Source of the DNA: an uncultured Bacteroidales bacterium
GTDB lineage: Bacteria; Bacteroidota; Bacteroidia; Bacteroidales; UBA932
Assembly: GCA_946408295.1 (NCBI GenBank)
Contig: CAMJRT010000097.1
Location: 1 to 5,531 of the forward strand
Direction of reading: 5' to 3'
DNA length: 5,531 nt
How positions within the stretch are numbered: the first letter of the stretch is position 1; every line of letters begins with the position of its first letter. The position numbers and the translations under genes were made by a program. The notes beneath the pieces were generated by a model. It did not search any database and had not been told where the DNA came from. It was given only the letters and a program-made list of their open reading frames with translations. Shown here one piece after another: positions 1 to 5,531 of this stretch.

Positions 1-484
1 CACTTTCACCCATCTCATACTCGGGAGAACCGTCGCAACTCCAACGGACGGCCTTCGCGCCATCCTGCCAGGAAAGGGTGTCAATGGTTACTTTCTTCGC
101 GACCATAAAGGCGGAATAGAAGCCCAGGCCGAAATGGCCGATGATGCTGCCGATCTGGTCCTTGTATTTTTCGAGGAATTCGCCTGCGCTGGAGAAGGCA
201 ATCTGATTGATGTAGCGGTCAAGTTCTTCTTCGGTCATACCGATACCGTTGTCAATCACTTTGAGGGTTTTGGCCTTTTCATCCAGTTCGATGCGCACTT
301 TCAGTTCGTCGAGCGGAAGTTTGAAGTCCCCCGCGTCCGCCAGGGCCTTCATCTTTTGCTCCGCATCCACGGCGTTGGCGACCAACTCGCGCAGGAAAAT
401 CTCGTGATCCGAGTAGAGGAATTTCTTGATGACCGGGAAAATGTTTTCGGTCGTTACTCCAATTGTACCTTTGTTGCTTTTCAT
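1..484 (-). CDS. htpG: Molecular chaperone HtpG (bacterial Hsp90), N-terminal part, truncated by window edge
   Basis: This is the first 161 codons of the cytosolic ATP-dependent chaperone Hsp90/HtpG; the rest lies beyond the left edge. The visible part is the GHKL-type ATPase domain. The start reads MKSNKGTIGVTTENIFPV, typical of Bacteroidota HtpG. Nucleotide-binding motifs are in order: FLRELVANAVDA (residues 30-41, with catalytic E33 and Mg-coordinating N37), the ATP-adenine motif DNGIGM (78-83, D78), the lid beginning near NQIAFSSAGEF (93-103), and GHFGLGFYS (116-124). No frameshift or missing key residue is seen. The start at 484 is preceded by an A-rich leader with no strong Shine-Dalgarno site, as is common in this phylum. 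A terminator and promoter-like elements upstream suggest transcription independent of the transporter operon. Family assignment is secure; heat-shock control is expected from the family but not proved here. Confidence 0.97.
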   Translation of the reverse strand, partial: MKSNKGTIGVTTENIFPVIKKFLYSDHEIFLRELVANAVDAEQKMKALADAGDFKLPLDELKVRIELDEKAKTLKVIDNGIGMTEEELDRYINQIAFSSAGEFLEKYKDQIGSIIGHFGLGFYSAFMVAKKVTIDTLSWQDGAKAVRWSCDGSPEYEMGES

Positions 485-518
485 ATCAGTTTGATTTTAT
501 TTGTTTTCATCACTTGGC

Positions 519-546
519 GCACCTGCCGGCATCCTTTGGCAGGCAC
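519..546 (-). promoter_or_regulatory. Hairpin in the htpG leader, just after the terminator T tract
   Basis: On the minus strand GUGCCUGCC (546-538) can pair with GGCAGGUGC (527-519) over nine base pairs, two of them G-U, around a 10-base loop (537-528). No T tract follows, so it is not a terminator itself. It lies 34 bases before the htpG start codon. Its GGCAGG half can also pair with the CCUGUC of the preceding terminator (582-577), so alternative folding is possible. The pairing is seen directly; any regulatory role is inference. Confidence 0.4.
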
Positions 547-582
547 AAAAAAACCTGTCGGAACACATATCGCTCCGACAGG
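547..582 (-). terminator. Strong rho-independent terminator, minus strand
   Basis: Read on the minus strand, CCTGTCGGA (582-574) and TCCGACAGG (562-554) form a perfect 9-bp GC-rich stem with an 11-base loop, followed directly by seven T residues (553-547). No T tract follows on the plus strand, so it acts in one direction only. It probably ends the transcript of the surface-protein, oxidoreductase and transporter genes. It sits 212 bases after the transporter stop codon and 62 bases before the htpG start, insulating htpG from operon read-through. It also overlaps the expected start of the htpG message. Confidence 0.88.
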
Positions 583-587
583 CGTAA

Positions 588-604
588 ATCAAATGTTATT
601 CCAA
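588..604 (-). promoter_or_regulatory. Candidate htpG promoter element (sigma-54-like, or Bacteroidetes -7-like)
   Basis: The minus strand reads TTGGAATAACATTTGAT from 604 to 588. It matches the sigma-54 pattern TGGCAC-N5-TTGCA at TGG (603-601) and TTG (592-590) with the right spacing, but has GA where the usual downstream GC would be. The same bases also resemble the Bacteroidetes housekeeping -7 box TAnnTTTG, as AACATTTG (597-590) with one mismatch. It lies 9 bases downstream of a perfect palindrome and about 104 bases before the htpG start. I see no better promoter closer to htpG. The sigma class is undecided. Confidence 0.4.
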
Positions 605-613
605 GCGGACAAT

Positions 614-630
614 ACTGACACTTTGTCAGT
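614..630. promoter_or_regulatory. Perfect palindrome, likely operator upstream of htpG
   Basis: ACTGACA (614-620) and TGTCAGT (624-630) form a perfect 7-bp inverted repeat with a 3-base centre. No T run follows on either strand, so it is not a terminator; its size and symmetry fit a binding site for a dimeric regulator. It abuts the promoter-like element at 604-588 on its upstream side, where an activator or repressor of htpG would bind. It does not match the CIRCE element (TTAGCACTC-N9-GAGTGCTAA) of HrcA. The regulator is unknown. Confidence 0.5.
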
Positions 631-793
631 CAATGCTCCTTAAAACAGCATAAACAACTTCAACGCTGATAAGATGAAACCCAATTTTTTCATTTCATTT
701 CCCTTTTTACACCTACATAGATGCAAGGGCTGCGTGAAATGTTGCACGCAATGTGCGAATTTTTGCCAAACGAGCAAGGATTACAGACTTCAA

Positions 794-2119
794 CTATAAC
801 TCGTGAATATAGCCGTCGTCCTTGATATTCCACAGGGTGGCGACCAGCAGACCGCCGACAACGGCAAATCCAGCCATCAGGATGAAGAGGTAATCCCAGC
901 CGAAATGGTCGGAGAACCAGCCCAGGCCTGCACCGGTGATAATCACGCTGCCGTAGCTCATCAGCCCAATGATGCCCACGGCCGTAGAAGCCGCTTTCTT
1001 CGTGGCAATCTTGGAGGCCGTCACGCCCAGCAACGCCTGGGGACCGTAGAGGAAGAAACCGGAAACGGCCAGCAGCGCCAGCACCAGCACCGGAGATGCA
1101 TCCGACGGCAGGAAATACAGCACCGCCAGACAAGTCGCGACCAGTCCCATCTCTATCGCACAGACCCGATGGGCCTTACCGGCAAACAACTTGTCGGAAA
1201 TCCAACCTGCGCACAACATTCCCGCACAACCGGCAACCTCGAAGATACCGATGGTCCAACCCGCCAACTCCGGAGACAGAGGAACAGACAATTTTCCAAG
1301 GAAGGTCGGGCCCCAGTCCAGCACGGCGAAACGCACGACATAGACAAACAAGTCGGTCACCGCCAGAATCCAGATGATGGGGTTGAAAAACACATGCTTA
1401 CGCAGGAATGCTTTGAAGGCCTCCGGAGAATCATTGTCATCCAACTCCGTCTTGGTATCAGCCAATTCGGGCAGTCCTACAGATGTGGGCGTATCCCGTA
1501 GCGTGATAAAAATGAACAGAACACCCACCAGCGCGATGAATCCCGGCACCCAGAAGCAGCTGCGCCAGTCACCCGTCTGGCCGATCAAATACCCACAAAG
1601 CACTGCCAGGATCCCAGCTCCGATGGAGTGGGAGGTATTCCAGATGGACATCTTGGTCGCCAATTCTTTCGGCGGCACCCAGTGATTGATCAAGCGATTG
1701 CAAGGCGGAAATCCGCAGCCTTGGAAAATATTGTTGAGTACCAGCAGGACGCCCATGATGACGACCATCGTTCCGACAAAATCAGGTCCTCCCGTCTGCC
1801 CGGTAATCAGCGTGGAAATCCTGTCGCTCCAGCCGAAGATGAAGTTGAGCGCCACACATGCGCTCAAGCCGATAATCAGATGCCAGCGTGCGTTGAAACG
1901 GTCGGCAATCACGCCATTCAGCAACTTGGACACGCCGTAGATGATGCCCACGAGGGTCAAAATAATACCAAAGTCCGTGTTGGTAATACCATACTCGGCC
2001 GAGAGCGCCGGCATCGCAAAGGAAAAGTTCTTGCGAACGAAATAGAACATAGAGTAGCCAATCATCGAACAGATGATGACCCGCCACTGCCAATATTTAA
2101 AAGAATGTTTGGTCTGCAT
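794..2119 (-). CDS. Organophosphate:phosphate antiporter, GlpT/UhpT-type MFS transporter
   Basis: A 441-residue inner-membrane transporter of the OPA branch of the major facilitator superfamily, which exchanges phosphate esters such as glycerol 3-phosphate or hexose phosphates for inorganic phosphate. Length and layout (about 12 membrane spans, with an acidic central loop at residues 219-235) fit the family. Diagnostic segments match E. coli GlpT: YFVRKNFSFAMPAL (26-39), GCGFPPCNRLINHW (134-147), WNTSHSIGAGI (160-170), RDTPTSVGLP (208-217), YVVRFAVLDWGPTFL (260-274) and GWISDKLFAGK (305-315). R29, H164 and R263 correspond to GlpT R45, H165 and R269, which bind the substrate phosphate. I chose ATG at 2119; an in-frame GTG two codons upstream (2125) is possible. 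It follows the oxidoreductase by 32 bases, probably in one operon. The exact substrate is not predictable, so no gene symbol is given. Confidence 0.93.
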   Translation of the reverse strand: MQTKHSFKYWQWRVIICSMIGYSMFYFVRKNFSFAMPALSAEYGITNTDFGIILTLVGIIYGVSKLLNGVIADRFNARWHLIIGLSACVALNFIFGWSDRISTLITGQTGGPDFVGTMVVIMGVLLVLNNIFQGCGFPPCNRLINHWVPPKELATKMSIWNTSHSIGAGILAVLCGYLIGQTGDWRSCFWVPGFIALVGVLFIFITLRDTPTSVGLPELADTKTELDDNDSPEAFKAFLRKHVFFNPIIWILAVTDLFVYVVRFAVLDWGPTFLGKLSVPLSPELAGWTIGIFEVAGCAGMLCAGWISDKLFAGKAHRVCAIEMGLVATCLAVLYFLPSDASPVLVLALLAVSGFFLYGPQALLGVTASKIATKKAASTAVGIIGLMSYGSVIITGAGLGWFSDHFGWDYLFILMAGFAVVGGLLVATLWNIKDDGYIHEL

Positions 2120-2151
2120 CGTCACCTATCTAAACAGTAAGAGCCGATGGC

Positions 2152-4020
2152 TCAAAGCGCATCGAAAGCAAAGATATGAGCCTTATCAGCACCCCAAGTC
2201 GAGGTAACCACGATGCGGAGCGCCTTGGCCTTTACCGGAGGGAAAGAGATTTTACGCAAGCGAAGGAAGTTCTCAGCATCTTCATAGACTGTTTTCCATT
2301 GCTTGCCCTCCAGCACCTCCACACGGAATCCTCGAACCATCACGGAAGGCATGCTCACCCGCTCAGTGGTCGCCTCCAGTTTGCGCATACGTTTGCTGCG
2401 GACCTTCAACTGCGAATCAAAAACAAGACGGGCACCCGACAGCACAACCGGTTTTTCCCAATCGTAGCGAAGTTCCTCATCCGGAGCCATCCATACGCCA
2501 TTGTCTTCCCCTTCCCACTTGCGGTCTATGCCATTGAGCAATTCTGCCGGCACATTCTTCGCGCTACGGGTAAGATCCGATACCTGACGCCAACGGTAGG
2601 GCAGCATACAGTCATCATCCTCCAACGTGGCCTGAAGTTCCGCGATGCGCTCCTGGCGCAAACGAGCCGGGGTCATATCTTCCTTCAACGCAAGTGCAGC
2701 GGCCGTCCCGACAGCCTGGCCCATCAGGGCGCAGGTTGACATCACGCGAATAGCAGACAAGCCCATGTGCGTACAGGAGACATCTCTACCGGCGAACATC
2801 AAATTGGGGACATTGACCGAATATAGACAGTCGAAAGGAATGCCAAAATAGTCAGGCGTCGAATACTCCACGCTGATACGCCCTTTCTTGTGGAAGGCAT
2901 CGGGGTCGTGGTCGTCAAGCGTCCAGCCTCCGTAAGCCACGACATCTTCGAAATGCCCACCGGAAAGCACATCCTGCTGAGTGAGAATATGAGGACCGAT
3001 GAAGCGGGTTGACTCGCGCTTGCCGGGAAGGGAACCCATCCAATCCAGGTCATAGCCCTTACAACGGCCATCGGGATGATTTTTCATATATTCCCAAACG
3101 CCGTAGGCAATACGCTTGAGTTCATATTGGATATCTCCCGCATCCGCCACCGTATCAAAGTTACCGCCAAACTCTATCCACCAGAAATTGTTGTCCTTGG
3201 GATAAAGGCGCTTGTAGTTGAAACGGACCCCCTTCACCGTAGATTGGGGCGTGGGATACTCAAAATCCGCATCGGTAAAATGATAAGCCCAGTCAGGTGC
3301 TTTGAAGGGATGATCCTCGTCGGTCTTGCGCAGCTGGAGCAGGATGGAATTGCCCATCGTCCGGTCATCCCCTCCGTTTTGCATATAAGACTCTCCAAAT
3401 TCCTCCGGAAACTCCCGTCCTCGACGGAACTTCGCTCCGCTCAATCGAAGGATGCCATCCCCCGTACAATCGGCAAAAATCCTTCCGGACAAACGATAAC
3501 GGGTATAGGCGTTGCTATTCCAAGCTTTCACGGCCGCAATCGTCCCATCTGCAGCCATTTCAACCCCCTCAACGGAGGTGTTGAGCAAAAGGGTGATATT
3601 CGGTTCTGAAACCACTGTGGAATAGATGACGTCATCCCACAGGGTATAACGAAGTAGAGGATTGTAATAGAAGTTCTTGAGCTGCAATTCCTCCAGAATG
3701 CCCGTCTCCACCATATCGTCCTTGTGAACGCCTACGATGCCCATACGCATCTCGCTGGACGCATTACCGCCAAGCACCGGACGGTCCTGCACCAAAATGA
3801 CCCGGGCTCCGTGCCGGGCGGCAGAAACCGCCGCGCATACGCCGGAAAGTCCACCGCCGCAGACCACGAAATCCGCATTCAACTCCTTCTCCGTTACGAC
3901 GCCTGAGTTTTCTTCGGTCTTCATCGGACCGGCCGCAAGACTGAAGGCAAAAACCAACAGGCAACACAGCGAAAACCATCCGGTCTTCACCGCAGAACAA
4001 ACAACATTTTTGTCAAGCAT
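2152..4020 (-). CDS. Exported FAD-dependent oxidoreductase (FAD_oxidored family) with discoidin-like C-terminus
   Basis: A 622-residue flavoprotein, probably periplasmic. Residues 1-29 look like a Sec signal peptide (K4 and K12, hydrophobic 14-30, likely cut after SLA at 27-29) with no twin arginine or lipobox cysteine. The FAD Rossmann motif CGGGLSG is at 54-60, then VQDRPVLGGNASSEMRM (77-93), the subfamily signature, where the usual ribose-binding Glu is replaced by Gln-Asp. Further FAD motifs are ADCTGDG (183-189), KRESTRFIGPHILTQQD (334-350) and FAGRDVSCTHMGLSA (409-423). From about 515 to 622 a beta-rich segment (VRGFRVEVLEGKQWKTVYED, 562-581) resembles an F5/8-type (discoidin) carbohydrate-binding domain. 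I start at ATG 4020, 11 bases after the preceding stop: the open frame extends 110 codons further upstream, but those overlap the surface-protein gene in another frame and would bury the signal peptide. The fold is clear; the substrate is unknown, probably a sugar-like molecule. Confidence 0.9.
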   Translation of the reverse strand: MLDKNVVCSAVKTGWFSLCCLLVFAFSLAAGPMKTEENSGVVTEKELNADFVVCGGGLSGVCAAVSAARHGARVILVQDRPVLGGNASSEMRMGIVGVHKDDMVETGILEELQLKNFYYNPLLRYTLWDDVIYSTVVSEPNITLLLNTSVEGVEMAADGTIAAVKAWNSNAYTRYRLSGRIFADCTGDGILRLSGAKFRRGREFPEEFGESYMQNGGDDRTMGNSILLQLRKTDEDHPFKAPDWAYHFTDADFEYPTPQSTVKGVRFNYKRLYPKDNNFWWIEFGGNFDTVADAGDIQYELKRIAYGVWEYMKNHPDGRCKGYDLDWMGSLPGKRESTRFIGPHILTQQDVLSGGHFEDVVAYGGWTLDDHDPDAFHKKGRISVEYSTPDYFGIPFDCLYSVNVPNLMFAGRDVSCTHMGLSAIRVMSTCALMGQAVGTAAALALKEDMTPARLRQERIAELQATLEDDDCMLPYRWRQVSDLTRSAKNVPAELLNGIDRKWEGEDNGVWMAPDEELRYDWEKPVVLSGARLVFDSQLKVRSKRMRKLEATTERVSMPSVMVRGFRVEVLEGKQWKTVYEDAENFLRLRKISFPPVKAKALRIVVTSTWGADKAHIFAFDAL

Positions 4021-4031
4021 CTTCACAGCGT

Positions 4032-5531
4032 TTATTCGACCAGAACGGGACGGATGGCATAACCGGCATTGCTGGTATAGGCCGTTCCAAGCGTATAACC
4101 GTACAAGATTTCGTTTCCGTTGATGTGCAGGATACGCGGGTTGTTGGGATAATCGCCGATACCGCCGAAATTCCCGCACCAATACGTACCCTGGACACGC
4201 TGCTGGATGACGACATAAGAGACGTTGGCCCGCCGGCCGCATTTGGGCAGGAACAGACCGCTCTCCAGATCGGCTTCGGAGAATTCGGAATCGGACGTAT
4301 CGAGGGAAGGGGAAATCCATCGGGGAGCCGACACATACAGGACGCCCCATACTTTGTAGCCGTTTTTCACCACGTGCCCCATCCGGGTCACGACTTTCTT
4401 GGTGGAAAGGTTGCCTGCGTTAACATAGAGCGTGGCAATCTCCGCCTTGCTCGGGAGTCTCCAGAGCCCCTTGCTGGCCCAGAAGGCCACATCGCCCCGG
4501 ATATCCATATTCACGTTCCATCCGGCATTGGCGAAACGGTCGTCTCCTTCAGCCTCCACGAAGTCGGTCGAATTGGTGAAGACCTTGCCGGAGATGGAAA
4601 ATTCCGCCGTCGCTGGAGTGAGGTAGTTTCCGGCCGAGTTGAAACGGGCATGACGGCCCAGACCGCCCCAGTTGAAATGGTCGAAAAGGTTGCTGGTATT
4701 GGTATAGCGGGTGTCTTTCGCAGTGCCGTCGTAAGACGTGCCGTCGTTGTATGTGGCCGCGTCATAGTTGTTGTACTTCCACTGCTCGTCATACAGGCTC
4801 CAATACTCCTGGAAACCCGTGGTTGTGACTTCATCCGTCTGGTTGAAGCAGAGATTGCCCCTGGCCCATTTGACGCCGTTTACCTTGACGAATTTATCCC
4901 GGGCCGTTCCGACCGTCTCACGGACATTGATCAGGGGCATGGCCACGTAATCTCCCGCCGCACGCTGCGACCAGGCGGCCGGAACGGTCCGCCCCGTGTT
5001 CTCAATCACGCTTTCATCCCCGTCCAGGATGCGGATGGCCAGATCGGTATAGGCATAGGCCGGAAGGGCGAAGCGGATCGTGACGGTCTCATCGGAGCCA
5101 TAGGCCGTCTTGTAGGGAAACCAAACTGTCTGCTGGGTATTGGTCCGTTCGGAAGGATCCGGCCAGGTGACGCCGTCGAGGTTTTCGTTGAGGACATAGG
5201 TCCCGTTGAGCTGGGCTCCGGACTTGGACCAGAGTTTGAGGGCGCAGGCATAGGCCGGGATATCCTGCAGCGTAAATTCGAGAACAGCCATCACATGCCG
5301 GAAAGAAGACATCGTAATATGGATAACCCCGTCGTTTTCCGTCTCCGACAAACTGGCGGCCATCACAACAGGCACCGGACCGTTCTCCACCCAAGGCCGG
5401 AACTCGGGAATCACTATTTGACCGGGGTCGCCGGCAAAATCATAGGGAAAGATGGCCGCCTCATCCAAATCCAACTCCTTTCCCGCCGGTATTTTACCCA
5501 CGAAGACAGCAGAGCCCGTTCCCGCGCCGCT
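4032..5531 (-). CDS. Fimbrillin-like / FISUMP-type surface protein, C-terminal 499 residues, start beyond window
   Basis: The frame is open to the right edge, so the N-terminus, including any lipoprotein signal, is missing. Counting visible residues from 5531, about 1-200 resemble the Bacteroidota fimbrillin-like (Mfa/FimB-like) fold: beta-strand-rich, with an SFRHVMAVLEFTL segment (76-88). Residues about 213-499 resemble the FISUMP / C-type-lectin-like modules of Bacteroidota and Fibrobacterota: VKVNGVKWARGNLCFN (215-230), EQWKYNNY (249-256), FDHFNWGG (283-290), a GLWRLPSKAEIATL signature (355-368) and a closing GYAIRPVLVE (490-499). Aromatic and Asn/Asp/Gly-rich composition suits an extracellular binding surface. 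A likely role is surface binding of a glycan or adhesion; in Bacteroidota such proteins often follow SusC/SusD pairs, which cannot be checked here. The only in-frame candidate start in view is a GTG at 5501 with no support, so I treat the gene as 5'-truncated. Domain names rest on motif resemblance. Confidence 0.78.
   Translation of the reverse strand, partial: SGAGTGSAVFVGKIPAGKELDLDEAAIFPYDFAGDPGQIVIPEFRPWVENGPVPVVMAASLSETENDGVIHITMSSFRHVMAVLEFTLQDIPAYACALKLWSKSGAQLNGTYVLNENLDGVTWPDPSERTNTQQTVWFPYKTAYGSDETVTIRFALPAYAYTDLAIRILDGDESVIENTGRTVPAAWSQRAAGDYVAMPLINVRETVGTARDKFVKVNGVKWARGNLCFNQTDEVTTTGFQEYWSLYDEQWKYNNYDAATYNDGTSYDGTAKDTRYTNTSNLFDHFNWGGLGRHARFNSAGNYLTPATAEFSISGKVFTNSTDFVEAEGDDRFANAGWNVNMDIRGDVAFWASKGLWRLPSKAEIATLYVNAGNLSTKKVVTRMGHVVKNGYKVWGVLYVSAPRWISPSLDTSDSEFSEADLESGLFLPKCGRRANVSYVVIQQRVQGTYWCGNFGGIGDYPNNPRILHINGNEILYGYTLGTAYTSNAGYAIRPVLVE

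Larger units (their letters stand above)
485..793. other. Intergenic region between transporter gene and htpG, rich in regulatory structure
   Basis: This 309-base stretch holds no gene I can support with confidence. Read on the minus strand from 793 to 485 it contains a 17-codon open frame (693-640, MKKLGFILSALKLFMLF), a perfect palindrome (630-614), a promoter-like element (604-588), a strong intrinsic terminator (582-547), a second hairpin (546-519) and an A-rich htpG leader containing a 9-codon frame (510-481). Between 793 and about 694 I see only a weak 6-bp inverted repeat (731-736 with 745-750) lacking a T tract. This part is probably the 3' untranslated region of the upstream transporter message. 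Confidence 0.8.

Noticed and set aside
134..643. 169-codon plus-strand open frame
   Set aside because: It is largely the antisense of htpG's ATPase domain and runs on through the terminator and palindrome. The minus strand carries the conserved Hsp90 motifs.
731..756. Short inverted repeats (TGCGTG/CACGCA and GCAC/GTGC) after the transporter stop
   Set aside because: The stems are 4-6 bp, mutually exclusive and without a minus-strand T tract. They are weaker than the clear terminator at 582-547.
690..1133. 147-codon minus-strand frame overlapping the transporter's 3' end
   Set aside because: It is a frame-shifted shadow of the transporter reading past its stop codon. Its translation is Gly/Arg/Cys-rich and matches no family I know.
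803..2140. Several long plus-strand frames (803-1501, 1374-1685, 1628-2140)
   Set aside because: They are antisense to the transporter gene, with His/Gln/Arg-rich low-quality translations and no recognisable domain. They are expected as shadows in moderately GC-rich coding DNA.
2141..2153. GAGCC-GAT-GGCTC inverted repeat between the oxidoreductase and transporter genes
   Set aside because: It has only a 5-bp stem with a 3-base loop, overlaps the oxidoreductase stop codon and has no continuous T tract, so it is unlikely to be an effective terminator.
4021..4350. In-frame upstream extension of the oxidoreductase by 110 codons, starting at 4350
   Set aside because: These codons overlap the end of the surface-protein gene in another frame, their translation is Arg/Pro/Cys-rich with no family resemblance, and they would bury a clear signal peptide that begins at 4020.
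5499..5501. GTG as start of the surface protein at 5501
   Set aside because: The frame stays open through 5531 with sensible residues (SGAGTGSAVF), and no signal sequence or ribosome binding site is visible near the GTG. The gene most likely begins outside the window.

Overview
The window reads as Bacteroidota DNA, most likely from an uncultured or gut/rumen member of the Bacteroidales. The support is a Bacteroidales-style HtpG N-terminus, a fimbrillin-like/FISUMP-type surface protein, a secreted FAD oxidoreductase of the 'VQDRPVLGG' subfamily common in Bacteroidota glycan-use loci, A-rich leaders without strong Shine-Dalgarno sites, and moderately high GC. The assignment is inferred from protein character; no rRNA or other taxonomic marker is present.

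All four genes lie on the minus strand, so transcription runs from high to low coordinates. Bases 5531-4032 hold the C-terminal 499 residues of a large surface protein whose start lies beyond the right edge. Eleven bases later comes a 622-residue exported FAD-dependent oxidoreductase (4020-2152), and 32 bases after that a 441-residue organophosphate:phosphate antiporter of the GlpT/UhpT type (2119-794). The tight spacing suggests one operon, probably the distal end of a polysaccharide-utilisation-like locus. A binding protein on the surface, a redox enzyme in the periplasm and an inner-membrane phosphate-ester exchanger together suggest capture, oxidation and import of a small, perhaps phosphorylated, molecule. 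That pathway is inference; the substrate cannot be read from the sequence.

Bases 793-485 contain no convincing gene but have layered regulatory structure: a perfect 7-bp palindrome (614-630), a sigma-54-like or Bacteroidetes -7-like promoter element (588-604), a strong intrinsic terminator (582-547) and a second hairpin (546-519). The gene htpG (Hsp90 chaperone) follows, starting at 484 and running off the left edge after 161 codons. The terminator separates the operon from htpG. It also overlaps the region where an htpG transcript would be expected to start, the most unusual arrangement in the window.

No tRNA, rRNA, CRISPR array, insertion sequence or long repeat was seen. I found no clear sign of a wholly new system; the points worth following up are the three-gene module and the htpG leader.
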